From: Acanthosoma haemorrhoidale
Lineage: Eukaryota; Arthropoda; Insecta; Hemiptera; Acanthosomatidae
Length of the DNA stretch: 64,000 bases
Direction of reading: 5' to 3'
Assembly: GCA_930367205.1 (NCBI GenBank)
Contig: OV884011.1
Location: 138,669,437 to 138,733,436, forward strand
A program made the translations under genes and the position numbers. The notes under the pieces are model-generated. The model saw only the letters and a program-made list of their open reading frames with translations. It was not told the origin of the DNA and did not search any database. Positions 39,601 through 43,019 of this stretch are shown here, piece after piece (the first letter of the stretch is position 1; every line of letters begins with the position of its first letter).

Positions 39601-41480
39601 TTTAGGTTTTACTAAAAAAAGTATTCGAAATGGCCGTAAGGTATTATGGTTATTATTACTTCCACCTACCGAATTAACTGCGAATGTTTGTTCTTCTTGT
39701 GTGACTGGATGTCGTGTATGATAATTGACAATACAGGCCCCACAGGATCCTTCCATACACATGTACTTAGTCCCTTTCAGTCCAGCATGCTTCCTTAGGA
39801 ATGTTATCAACGGGGCGGTCCCTTCGATGTCCGGAGGCACTACAATATGTACAAACCAGGATGTCACATTTTAATACTGTTTGACAGTTGAAAGTAATTT
39901 GCCAAAATATAAAACTTTATGGAGTGACAAGGCGTTTAATTTCTTAAATTGCTAAACATATTTTACAGACAGGTGGGTCGGAGTCAGAATATGGGTTTCG
40001 AGTCGCCGCGATCTCTACTGAAAAAGAGTTTCAGATTCAAATTAAATCTAATCTGGAGTAATTTTAACGTATAATTTGTAGCTACTAATAAATCGTCAAA
40101 GTTAAATATTAACGCTGAAAATGTGCTGGCATTTTAAACTTGAAAGGATACTGAACCACGGTTTTCAATTGTAAAACGTTTTACAGCAAATTGGACTTAA
40201 TAGTCGTGTTCAGTACCCTCATATATAAAGTACCTGTATATAAATGTATATAATATATAAATGTATATAAAGTACCTAATTTTGAAGTCACTGCAACGAT
40301 CTTAACGAAGGTGAATCATGGAATATGATTGTCAGTGATTAATTAATTAATCACTTAATAACAAATGATCTTGACATACTTTAATAGTATTTGCAATCAG
40401 TTATATAAGACAGAGCTGTCTAAAATTTCCAGACATAAAATTCTAATTTATATAGTCTTAGTACATAATAATTATAGCAATGAAAATTAACAGAAATAAT
40501 AACAGGCTTGTAAAATATACATAGAAGCTGTAACGAAACCCTTAATTTCACGATACTTAACAATTGTCTTTGAATTTTTTTAAACTTTAGGGAAGGACCC
40601 TGACACCTTCCCTCCCCGATTCCTTTTTTACTTAGAAAGTTGGCTTAGTAATTTTTATAATAACTTTATTTATTATAATGAAAATAACGTTTAAATGGTG
40701 GATTTTTACGACGAGAAAAAAGGAGAAATTTACTCTAGAGAAAAAAAAACTTTTATTTTGGGCATCTAATGTAGTAGGGACTTACAAGCTTTGTTAGTAT
40801 TATATTATAATGTAAAATATACAATTAAAAATATATAAAATTATTTATATCCCCCTAAAAAATATTAATTACAAATCTATGTATTATTAATCAGGACAAT
40901 GAGATCTTTAATTTGTTACCGTACTTGAGGAAAATTGTTTATTTCTTTGTTGATAATTAATTAATTATTGACCCTTCATTATTTTTTATTGGGCTGTTTT
41001 TATTTTTAGCATCATGGGGCATCAGATGGAGCCACGGACAAAATATTGTCTAGACGTAAACACGGTTTGGTTGCAAAACTCGATTTTGATGACTTCCAGT
41101 AAAAATGGCCCATTATTAAAGTTCTAGTCCATGATTAATATTATTAACCAGGAAGTTATTAGATATTTAATTTGATACACTGCACAAAATTATAAAAAAA
41201 AATATTTTTTATCTGAACACCAATTAATAAATGACACTAAATTATGTTTTTTCAAGATGTTTACATTTTTAAAAATGATAACTTCGTGTAAAATTTGATA
41301 TTCCTAAGTTGAACAGGGGACTCACAACTACTTTAACAGGCTGTCATGCAATTAGAGGAAAAAAACATTTACGTATGAGTTTGTGCTACATAACTGTATG
41401 TATTTTAAGTAAATATTTTAATTTTAGTACTTACCCACATACTGTTTACCGTTGACACAAAAAGAAATGTTATTTTCCAT
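3627..41480 (-). CDS. AOX: Aldehyde oxidase (xanthine oxidase family), complete 27-exon gene
   Basis: Molybdo-flavoenzyme of the cytosol that oxidises aldehydes and N-heterocycles using two [2Fe-2S] clusters, FAD and molybdopterin. The 27 exons listed separately join in frame (3834 nt, about 1277 aa; the family is usually 1270-1350 aa) with no stop. Domain order: plant-type ferredoxin domain (about residues 1-75, CMEGSCGAC then NSC), second cluster domain (CGFCSPGM and CRCTGYRP), FAD domain (about 200-435, including LVAGNTGQG and [11 protein letters not shown]), then the Mo domains (about 440-1277) with [27 protein letters not shown] and the catalytic Glu in GEPP. The motif MRAPG stands where xanthine dehydrogenases have RGFGGPQ, which favours aldehyde oxidase over XDH. 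Introns range from about 70 bp to 10.7 kb and the large ones are full of transposons. Splice borders were read by eye; the junction between exons 4 and 5 is the least certain. Confidence 0.93.
3769..3876 (-). CDS. AOX: AOX exon 26, catalytic GEPP loop
   Basis: Reads [20 protein letters not shown]; the Glu of GEPP is the family's catalytic base. The exon ends at EWLPF with a GTAATT donor in phase 1. Reading through gives a short non-conserved tail and a stop, so the splice to exon 27 is preferred. Confidence 0.9.
3948..4044 (-). CDS. AOX: AOX exon 25
   Basis: Encodes [20 protein letters not shown] and NPYGVVRSK, the segment just before the catalytic GEPP loop. The donor is GTACTA, phase 1. 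Confidence 0.93.
4971..5132 (-). CDS. AOX: AOX exon 24, [12 protein letters not shown] motif
   Basis: Reads [20 protein letters not shown], then [18 protein letters not shown], conserved near the C-terminal part of the Mo domain. It ends phase 0 at GTAAGT. Confidence 0.94.
5383..5476 (-). CDS. AOX: AOX exon 23, [11 protein letters not shown] motif
   Basis: Contains [20 protein letters not shown], a hallmark of the family. The acceptor GTTGATAG is fixed by phase; a stop codon further upstream excludes a longer exon. The donor is GTTGAC, phase 0. Confidence 0.9.
5689..5819 (-). CDS. AOX: AOX exon 22, Mo domain
   Basis: Encodes [20 protein letters not shown] and [19 protein letters not shown]. 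It ends phase 2 at GTAAGT. The acceptor is CCCCAG. Confidence 0.9.
5902..5938. repeat. (TA)n microsatellite
   Basis: A near-perfect TA dinucleotide run lies in AOX intron 21, just beyond exon 22. Confidence 0.85.
6895..7345 (-). pseudogene. Helitron PIF1-like helicase C-terminal remnant
   Basis: The minus strand reads [20 protein letters not shown], then [11 protein letters not shown], and further on [20 protein letters not shown]. These match the LKVG.PIILLRNL, NGTRL.VKK and CFSHGQLYVACSRVG blocks at the C-terminus of Helitron-type PIF1 helicases. Stops and frameshifts separate the blocks, so it is a dead fragment inside AOX intron 21. Confidence 0.75.
7933..8061 (-). CDS. AOX: AOX exon 21, Mo domain
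   Basis: Reads [20 protein letters not shown], then [19 protein letters not shown], matching the SPN...TG.S..SD segment. The donor is GTTAGT, phase 0. Confidence 0.92.
8155..8313 (-). CDS. AOX: AOX exon 20, [12 protein letters not shown] motif
   Basis: Encodes [18 protein letters not shown] and ends [15 protein letters not shown], the strongly conserved molybdopterin-binding motif. The donor is GTTAGT, phase 0. Confidence 0.94.
8880..9652. repeat. GC-richer insert ending in an ATT/AT microsatellite
   Basis: A block with balanced base composition interrupts AT-rich intron 19. It ends in an (ATT)n then (AT)n tract at about 9624-9652, like the tails of some LINEs and SINEs. I recognise no protein motif in any frame; it is an unclassified repeat-derived insert. 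Confidence 0.45.
9885..10075 (-). CDS. AOX: AOX exon 19, Mo domain
   Basis: Continues RAPG with [20 protein letters not shown] and PLEVRMQNI, as in insect aldehyde oxidases. The acceptor is ATCACAG and the donor GTAAGA, phase 0. Confidence 0.93.
10100..11520 (+). pseudogene. Possible badly decayed LINE in AOX intron 18
   Basis: Plus-strand fragments such as [16 protein letters not shown] and FGYNLQWL vaguely resemble the PQGS.LGPLLF and LG..... blocks of a LINE reverse transcriptase, in correct order but full of stops. The call is weak; the rest is AT-rich sequence. Confidence 0.3.
11903..12098 (-). CDS. AOX: AOX exon 18, MRAPG active-site loop
   Basis: Ends [12 protein letters not shown]. 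The Arg lies at the substrate-orienting position, and the RAPG context (not RGFGGPQ) is the aldehyde-oxidase type. The donor is GTGATT, phase 1. Confidence 0.93.
12339..12522 (-). CDS. AOX: AOX exon 17, GGGFGSK motif
   Basis: Starts [20 protein letters not shown] (molybdopterin contact) and ends [11 protein letters not shown] at a GTTTCA donor, phase 0. The donor is not optimal, but the next exon joins perfectly with AGFDKTGHI. Confidence 0.92.
12601..12781 (-). CDS. AOX: AOX exon 16, MEPQSC motif
   Basis: Reads [20 protein letters not shown], then MEPQSCV and [20 protein letters not shown], conserved Mo-domain segments. The donor is GTAAAA, phase 2. Confidence 0.94.
12782..14468. other. AOX intron 15
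   Basis: Non-coding apart from a tRNA-like sequence at 13136-13213. A C-tract lies near 14362. Nothing else recognised. Confidence 0.5.
13136..13213 (-). repeat. tRNA-like sequence, probably a SINE head
   Basis: The minus strand has a box A-like TAAGTTGGAAGAG and a box B GGTTCGAATCC at tRNA spacing. The T arm can fold and a weak anticodon stem is possible. The 7-bp acceptor stem does not pair and the loop lacks U33, so this is not a functional tRNA. A tRNA-derived SINE or tRNA pseudogene is likely. Confidence 0.55.
14469..14691 (-). CDS. AOX: AOX exon 15, GGQPIG motif
   Basis: Reads [20 protein letters not shown], with the conserved GQ.IG loop near the Mo cofactor, followed by [14 protein letters not shown]. 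It ends phase 1 at GTATGC. Confidence 0.93.
15199..16658 (+). mobile_element. 5'-truncated jockey-like LINE with target duplications
   Basis: The duplication AATTAACTCA occurs at 15199-15208 and 16649-16658, the latter right after an A-rich tail (16621-16650). Between them is the C-terminal half of a non-LTR reverse transcriptase and its 3' UTR. Truncated 5' end, A tail and 10-bp duplication are textbook target-primed reverse transcription. It lies in AOX intron 14, on the strand opposite to AOX. Confidence 0.88.
15210..16372 (+). pseudogene. LINE reverse transcriptase fragment, frameshifted
   Basis: Recognisable RT blocks in order: ILEKII and TGFQ..LSTEH, then [15 protein letters not shown], then [31 protein letters not shown] and [10 protein letters not shown], then [12 protein letters not shown] 17-bp tandem duplication (15464-15480 and 15481-15497) shifts the frame, a stop follows THAE, and the catalytic F.ADD motif reads FADN. 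It is therefore inactive. Confidence 0.85.
16821..16889 (-). CDS. AOX: AOX exon 14, short Mo-domain exon
   Basis: A 69-nt exon reading [20 protein letters not shown]. Its borders (TTTTTCAG acceptor, GTATAG donor) keep phase 0 with both neighbours. A LINE insertion (15209-16650) lies in the next intron. Confidence 0.9.
17220..17315 (-). CDS. AOX: AOX exon 13, Mo domain
   Basis: Encodes [20 protein letters not shown], matching the conserved GV.A..DA.DIPG.N segment. The donor is GTATCA, phase 0. Confidence 0.94.
17417..17532 (-). CDS. AOX: AOX exon 12, Mo domain
   Basis: Completes [20 protein letters not shown] and continues to [19 protein letters not shown]. The donor is GTAATT, phase 0. Confidence 0.94.
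17626..17791 (-). CDS. AOX: AOX exon 11, start of Mo domain
   Basis: Carries [20 protein letters not shown] and [10 protein letters not shown], the classic entry to the molybdopterin domain (RPLS.G.Q.Y ... KLEA..Q.SG.A.Y). The donor is GTAAAT, phase 1. Confidence 0.94.
18240..18760 (+). pseudogene. Possible LINE 3'-end remnant in AOX intron 10
   Basis: The plus strand gives broken frames resembling the extreme C-terminus of a non-LTR RT ([31 protein letters not shown]). The sequence is GC-richer than the flanks. No catalytic motif remains; confidence is low. Confidence 0.35.
19330..19488 (-). CDS. AOX: AOX exon 10, hinge to Mo domain
   Basis: Continues the conserved [13 protein letters not shown] and contains [12 protein letters not shown], the usual end of the FAD-domain C-terminal part. 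The donor is GTACTA, phase 0. Confidence 0.92.
19576..19698 (-). CDS. AOX: AOX exon 9, end of FAD domain
   Basis: Reads [18 protein letters not shown] and [10 protein letters not shown], both highly conserved in this family, and ends phase 0 at GTAAGT. The upstream intron 8 is 3.6 kb. Confidence 0.93.
19699..22240. other. AOX intron 8, left part
   Basis: No gene seen. A C-tract lies at about 21351-21364, followed by a GC-richer stretch to about 21530. Loosely inverted segments near 21075 and 22065 (around ccttcgaa) hint at an old transposon. Confidence 0.4.
22322..22633 (-). pseudogene. Tc1-like transposase N-terminal fragment
   Basis: The minus strand starts [16 protein letters not shown] with a helix-turn-helix-like stretch ([20 protein letters not shown]). 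One in-frame TAA follows, then [20 protein letters not shown] and [10 protein letters not shown], matching the basic GRP..T...DR.I hinge of Tc1-type transposases. The DDE core is absent, so it is a dead fragment in AOX intron 8. Confidence 0.6.
22845..23075 (+). repeat. Dispersed repeat, copy 1 (second copy near 58 kb)
   Basis: Shares blocks such as cccattca.tcaag, ttcctatctcatccc and gtggcctcgcaaac with 57955-58135 in the same order and orientation. It is short and non-coding; the family is not recognised. Confidence 0.6.
23313..23434 (-). CDS. AOX: AOX exon 8, FAD domain
   Basis: Encodes [15 protein letters not shown] and then [20 protein letters not shown] before a GTAATG donor, phase 0. 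The stretch corresponds to the LP.LS segment ahead of the conserved PRAQNA motif in exon 9. Confidence 0.9.
23525..23627 (-). CDS. AOX: AOX exon 7, [11 protein letters not shown] loop
   Basis: Starts [14 protein letters not shown], which completes the VRNxGTxAGNL flavin-contact motif begun in exon 6, and ends KATLITG. The acceptor is TGTAG and the donor GTACTT, phase 1. Confidence 0.92.
23735..24465 (-). repeat. LTR-like dispersed repeat, copy A
   Basis: About 730 bp in AOX intron 6, GC-richer than its surroundings. It aligns by eye with 42050-42620 (opposite strand), 44592-45195 (same strand) and part of 24525-24662 (opposite strand). Shared blocks include ggatcccaaaggcgag and gaataagaaagccatgg. 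Read on the minus strand the family has an AATAAAGC block near its 3' end, and copy C has a TATATAAA box near its 5' end, so solo LTRs are likely. No internal coding region is attached. Confidence 0.6.
24525..24662 (+). repeat. LTR-like dispersed repeat, fragment D
   Basis: An inverted partial copy of the repeat just to its left (blocks gtctgcctctctccgg, cgcctttgggatccg and accacataaactaccta), forming an arm of about 130 bp opposite copy A. Confidence 0.65.
24886..25112 (-). CDS. AOX: AOX exon 6, FAD domain
   Basis: Reads [20 protein letters not shown], then [13 protein letters not shown] and ends IANVPVRN at a GTAAGT donor, phase 0. This matches the central part of the family's FAD-binding domain. 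Confidence 0.92.
25803..25991 (-). CDS. AOX: AOX exon 5, linker and start of FAD domain
   Basis: Encodes the variable linker, the conserved W of SVWITAEST and the FAD-domain start [11 protein letters not shown]. The donor is GTGATT, phase 1. An alternative acceptor 6 nt upstream (ATAACAG) would put the exon out of phase with exon 4 as drawn. Confidence 0.85.
26070..26233 (-). CDS. AOX: AOX exon 4, CRCTGYRP cluster motif
   Basis: Carries [20 protein letters not shown], with the last two ligands of cluster 2 and the helix that follows. The best in-phase end is a weak GTATCA donor after codons for DIEE, phase 1, which joins exon 5 at an acceptor reading TTTAG. The core of the exon is certain; its 3' border is not. 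Confidence 0.85.
26234..28761. other. AOX intron 3
   Basis: About 2.5 kb of AT-rich sequence. Slightly GC-richer stretches (for example about 26820-27070) show no recognisable protein or repeat. Confidence 0.45.
28762..28922 (-). CDS. AOX: AOX exon 3, start of second [2Fe-2S] domain
   Basis: Begins TGC (Cys ligand of cluster 1) after TTTCAAG, reads [12 protein letters not shown] and TIEGIGS, then [15 protein letters not shown] with the first two ligands of cluster 2. The donor is GTAAGG, phase 2. The intron separating it from exon 2 is about 10.7 kb and holds the LTR retroelement. Confidence 0.93.
29494..29876 (+). mobile_element. Short 3' fragment of the jockey-like LINE
   Basis: Nearly identical to about 16263-16645: it starts agttttttgactcgttgc, includes the end of the RT frame and the 3' UTR, and finishes in a 23-nt A tail. 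Severe 5' truncation; no clear target duplication seen. Confidence 0.85.
29877..30105. other. Unassigned GC-richer stretch
   Basis: It contains TATAAATA at 30071-30078 on the plus strand. It may be a promoter-bearing repeat fragment, but I cannot classify it. Confidence 0.3.
30106..30413 (-). mobile_element. LINE copy, 3' part (left of the LTR element)
   Basis: Minus-strand LINE relative: RT C-terminal codons (block ttcgactccctgcaatacct), a divergent 3' UTR ending aaaggggtttag, then an A tail (T run at about 30106-30114 on plus). The copy continues at 37269 on the other side of the LTR element, which split it. Confidence 0.75.
30414..30665 (-). repeat. 3' LTR of the errantivirus-like element
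   Basis: 252 bp, bounded by AGTTA/TAACT inverted ends. On the minus strand it has a TATA-like ATTATATAAT (30561-30570) and, about 100 nt further, AATAAA (30456-30461). It is identical to the right LTR except one base near 30423. Confidence 0.93.
30666..30675 (-). other. Short polypurine tract
   Basis: On the minus strand GTCGGAAGG directly precedes the 3' LTR, where the plus-strand primer of the element is expected. It is short and interrupted by pyrimidines. Confidence 0.5.
30693..32243 (-). CDS. env: Errantivirus-type envelope glycoprotein (env)
   Basis: A 516-residue uninterrupted frame starting at an ATG. It has a hydrophobic N-terminal segment (about residues 5-22) suited to a signal peptide, a dibasic RTKR cleavage motif near residue 100 followed by a glycine-containing hydrophobic stretch (presumed fusion peptide), many N-glycosylation sequons, and one strong membrane anchor near residues 445-465 followed by a lysine-rich start of a cytoplasmic tail. 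This layout matches insect errantivirus Env and related baculovirus F-type proteins. It overlaps the end of pol by 71 nt in another frame, so a spliced mRNA is the likely source. No break is seen. Confidence 0.88.
   Translation of the reverse strand: MNPTRTVLIQTLLWTLTYTMTVTDIRDNPGVLHYTIKNAKVIENYYRTYHFYDISLLDKELNNIQNNVPSYRDLPTYPIIKNLIIQTQNKLNLLKSHNKRTKRGLINGLGTALSWLTGTMTADDKSHYDEVINELGRNNYNIEHNIEQDIKLNKHVIKNFQKDIQLINNNFKTEQDNIMKINKEMTFFDMYIILTHLHNKIDELTLTLELCKIGITHSSLMSQILHDINQNVNLASRNPEILWIMSKIHCTTHNETLHIFVDLPKATLNIKTYLLIPSPVKINNQYVTLDIDETIIIKKFNMLYTTNCTFLNNEYYCKNLFILNNTCINNIISSGTMNACKYKLANTNIRYIDNINSFITTNLSKLDNCLTNDTVYLPPVSLLTLDQNDCYKELPKISRHIIDSTINKLYNKIDIDVIANISEIENLNITDIVLEPLIFNQSNTYFYFYLIIGAAIIIVILYYLKKCKTTNSLRNPTPTIPVVYHPGQQEPINILATRVYHPNNSPHAPAAINLIS
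32173..35586 (-). CDS. pol: Retroelement Pol: protease, reverse transcriptase, RNase H, integrase
   Basis: At least 1137 codons. The frame has no ATG start here; it is open back to the T TTT TTA heptamer in gag and is probably entered by -1 frameshift. Protease motif LIDTGAS is near the start, RT catalytic YIDDIIIYS, RNase [14 protein letters not shown] and [10 protein letters not shown], then the integrase zinc finger (HIGKTSH ... CKTCKK) and core Asp residues in MIDTLHF and KMDNGKEY. The third catalytic position, 36 residues after the second Asp, is Asn in TLNRAHSTL where relatives have ERFHST, so strand transfer is predicted to fail. No chromodomain is seen. Confidence 0.92.
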   Translation of the reverse strand: MNYTDSLPKIKDKKGKTWLIDTGASKNYINPRSLPEGTKINSEDFVMKTPTGRAEGTQSAIIDLYPLLGIQAKVKMLIYPFSNRFDILLGYETMKELKTEIKCHNDEIIINGTKHNLENEIYYINDLQTIKQLIRTDHIDNKLSDELVVLIGKYGEIIKTNEEKLRATNLIKHKINTKNENPCYTRNYRYPVQFKNQINEEVANLLKNNIIRKSNSPYNSPVWIVPKKMDASGIKKVRMVIDYRKLNDMTTNDKYPLPNIEDLLNRLQKAKIFSTIDLASGFHQIEMDPDSIPKTAFSTEDGHFEFLRMPYGLCNAPPTFQRAMNMMIANVPNAMIYIDDIIIYSNTIQEHLEHLENVFQKLKEHALSIQLDKTEFFKTEIPFLGYIVTPDGLKTNHKKIEAITKLPYPNNEKTTRQFLGMTGYYRKFIKDYAKITKPISKSLQTKTYETEEIKKACDILKTLMTNSPILAYPDWNKTFYLTTDASDKAIGSVLSQKDNDGIEHPVAFASRVLQPPEINYSTIEKELLAIVWSTHHFKPYLYGTKFQLLTDHKPLKWIYTMKNGNTRIMKWIWKLQDFEFDINHINGKTNYVADLLSRQNENLEQNTNTNHIDGDFDEFLNELAILPLDENPDYDTLIEELENMTQTEQINDAISTCGATVHSQRSSNEQIWIVDNDKNINIEKHQIIIKKGIKETNFTKPFNKNRHEIKFDNLDDLESLIEQFIRPKITYGIYCEPDIPLLQPWYDKTFKDISRLIQESYPTVKLKRYKNYVTDILDKEGQIEIINDYHIGKTSHRGTIETYDKLRKLYYFPLMKETINDFINNCKTCKKTKYERNPIKTKYMITPTPNRPFEELMIDTLHFDRKYIVTIIDTFSKRLFTHMIPAVTGINICEAIKLYLTLYPTPVSIKMDNGKEYKNNLVLNFLQTNEIEPIYVTPGNPNSLGTLNRAHSTLIEILRTLNEKELTNTSLNNRLMLATIAYNNTLNSKLNMTPDEITFGITRRPNKQTEIKEQYVQKYHDEKNIIHELIRNKIVTEKENRTELLNTNREDPPDINDEQIYIKTTHHRKYNNPYRPVLLYKDRNETNKAHVNRIKRPRKQHLRPRPNITVSEGENESYSDSTNPDASMDINIYYDSD
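35583..36713 (-). CDS. gag: Retroelement Gag
   Basis: 376 codons from an ATG. The N-terminal half is a capsid-like helical region. The C-terminal half is rich in Asn, Gln and Arg, with a duplicated DNNRQQ unit, and ends in a likely coiled coil ([20 protein letters not shown]). There is no CCHC zinc knuckle, as usual for errantivirus Gag. Its TGA stop lies 45 nt past the frameshift heptamer. Confidence 0.88.
   Translation of the reverse strand: MPITDRLNINRNLEETVNMTSNDYKISTTDLKLIPEFDGNPSHLVRFINKINFVANNVCTTDNPHHEYNAKQLIGHATNKLVGHAEYCGRRNYNSLLELIQELKLNFRDDKTIPQSIAEIYQTKPLRNEHPNSYVERLILLRDDLEGRLYTDDTKTDLQKHTEINVFDEQIVDHCQRQLETSVDNFLQHLRIKNLRDLKKALKTTAVRVVERPYGNKLTHNESTQRRSQNQPPSTSNYKGRNYDPHYHEKKREFYDNNRQQFNDNNRQQSQQPRQYNQEQPRFNNNYPRDENERHNQSWKPYEQRQYFNKPNPRPEQRENQTVSMRTASNRVHYTENDKDQQINELQDRIQQLESRYEDFLDVGPNNNEPPDPNTN
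35631..35637 (-). promoter_or_regulatory. Programmed -1 frameshift heptamer T TTT TTA
   Basis: In the gag frame the codons read GAT TTT TTA GAC, placing T TTT TTA in the X XXY YYZ register. The -1 frame is open from here into pol, with no stop up to the protease. This is the same heptamer class used at retroviral gag-pol junctions. I did not model a downstream pseudoknot. Confidence 0.8.
37000..37017 (-). other. Primer binding site for tRNA-Lys
   Basis: The minus strand reads TGGCGCCCGAACAGGGAC directly at the inner edge of the 5' LTR, the full 18-nt complement of the tRNA-Lys 3' end, sharing its first T with the LTR. Confidence 0.92.
37017..37268 (-). repeat. 5' LTR of the errantivirus-like element
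   Basis: 252 bp, one mismatch to the left LTR. It is immediately followed on the minus strand by the primer binding site. It is flanked outside by TACG, which continues the interrupted LINE sequence. Confidence 0.93.
37269..37615 (-). mobile_element. LINE copy, 5' part (right of the LTR element)
   Basis: The minus strand encodes decayed RT C-terminal blocks from the LGIKMDRHL region onward, in line with 30106-30413 once the LTR element is removed. Its truncated 5' end abuts a second LINE copy of opposite orientation. Confidence 0.75.
37616..38095 (+). mobile_element. Second LINE copy, head-to-head, with internal deletion
   Basis: Plus-strand RT blocks [10 protein letters not shown] and [20 protein letters not shown] are followed directly by a much later block (gcctactctgctgtatgg). 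About 300 bp, including the catalytic ADD region, is missing at a junction near 37811. The 3' end stops without an A tail. Confidence 0.75.
38096..39669. other. AOX intron 2, right part
   Basis: AT-rich sequence with no recognisable gene or repeat beyond the LINE remnants to its left. Confidence 0.45.
39670..39839 (-). CDS. AOX: AOX exon 2, first [2Fe-2S] cluster
   Basis: Continues VNGKQYV into [20 protein letters not shown]. It carries the first-cluster cysteines CMEGSCGAC (spacing C-x4-C-x2-C) and ends at TFAVNS, just before the fourth ligand, which is the first residue of exon 3. The acceptor is TTGTAG and the donor GTAGGT; the exon ends phase 0. Confidence 0.93.
39840..41434. other. AOX intron 1
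   Basis: AT-rich, no coding segment recognised. A short tandem of tatataaatgtatataaagt lies near 40228-40275. Confidence 0.5.
41435..41480 (-). CDS. AOX: AOX exon 1 (start codon)
   Basis: Encodes [15 protein letters not shown], the usual start of the first iron-sulfur domain (VNGKxYxV). The exon ends phase 1 at a perfect GTAAGT donor. No in-frame upstream start fits the family better. No convincing TATA box is visible just upstream. Confidence 0.88.
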
Positions 41481-42049
41481 ATCGGAAGGTAAACGTAAAA
41501 TTACACTGAACCCAGAGGAGTGGAACTGCCCACTTCTTCTCCAGAAATGATTAACGGAAAGGAGAGGGGATGAATAGAACGTTGTAGCTGAAAGAGGCTC
41601 CTCAAATCTAACTCGCTCTATCTATAGATCTTAATATTTATCTAGTAGGCATTATGTAATGTTTTTTTCAAAACATAATTACATTAACATCTTATTCGCA
41701 ACTTTAACGCAACCAGTGATTTTTTTAGTAGGGCGTTAAGCGAAAGATCTTGACATCCTGCTATCCAACATGTTTTTGGGGTAAAGAGAACTATAATTAC
41801 GATAAGTCATTGAAACAATCATCACGTTTTCACTTTTTTTTCAATCATCGTTTCATAACAGGGGTGATAATTTTCACGAAAGTATAGTAAGTTGTATCTT
41901 ACATTATAATAAGAATTGTTATCACGTGGTCATGGAAGAATGTTAATTGTTCTATAATAGGTAATAATTATATTTGCCAAGTTGATTGCTTTATTTTAAA
42001 ATGCATAGAAAAATACTTCCTTTACATTATTTTTTTTTTATTATTATTA

Positions 42050-42620
42050 TACTCGGACCATGGCTTTCTTATTCAACTACCTCTGCATCTCTCTTTCCTA
42101 ACCTCGCTATGTTTTAGTCCGGCGTTGTTAGACCCCACACCTTCCTAGTGGGATGCGCTGCCTTCGTCTCGCTAAAACTAGCACCTCCTTGGGAGAGACC
42201 TCTCCCTCGCGGATGACGGTTTCCGTGGCCCTACAAACTTTACCTAGTAGCGTCTCCCATGGCGATTCAGTATGCCTCTCTCCGGCACATTCACACTCGC
42301 CTTTGGGATCCGGACGGTTTTCGCCTACCCTTAGATACCTAGTGTGAATTCGTAATCATTCCATGACCACATAAACTACCTATAGAGCCTACCCTGTTCG
42401 TCTTCTGAACATAGTGCATTTTCGGGGCACACCTTCTAAGATCCTATGGAGTCAGATCAATACGAATAAAGCTGCCCACTGACTAGGCCCTCAGCAAAGG
42501 TCAAAGACCACAGGTCCACCCAATTTATCTCCTTCTTGATGCTCACCGGACAGCGGCTAGGGTTATAGCGACCCTAGCCCGCGGCGGGCGTCCTCTCCTC
42601 ACCTTGGGTACACACATCTA
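42050..42620 (+). repeat. LTR-like dispersed repeat, copy B
   Basis: Plus-strand copy of the family at 23735-24465, from ccatggctttcttattcaac to cgcggcgggcgtcctc. It includes the block gaataaagct that carries the likely poly(A) signal. It lies about 0.6 kb upstream of the AOX start codon. Confidence 0.65.
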
Positions 42621-43019
42621 ACCCGACACTTAAGTGCTACTATCTGTGAATCAAATAATCCATAAAGGGAATTTTGTGTTGTTCGAAAGTAGTAGAGCCA
42701 GTTTTCAATTCGAAACAACTTATTGCTTCTGTTAGCAGATGGACAATGTGTTCAAGTAAGACGCCCCGCTTACTACTTCTTACTTACTCTTACCAATTGT
42801 GCTACTTGTACCATGCAATACAATGACATGACTAGCACCAGCGTGAATTTCGGTAGTTTAAAGATATTAACAGAGAAAAGAGATTAAAGAGGTTTAGCAG
42901 ACGATGTCATCATTTCAAAGGAAAACAAAAACTGTTTGTGACGCCTGCACATTGAGAAGTAGGCACCGTTTACCTTTTAGCAAAGGTTATACTAAAATTA
43001 GGCTTTACTTTAACTTTAA

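Noticed and set aside
3627..41480. Xanthine dehydrogenase as the identity of the molybdoenzyme
   Set aside because: The Arg loop is MRAPG rather than FRGFGGPQ and the FAD-domain end lacks the XDH FFTGYR-type motif, so aldehyde oxidase fits better.
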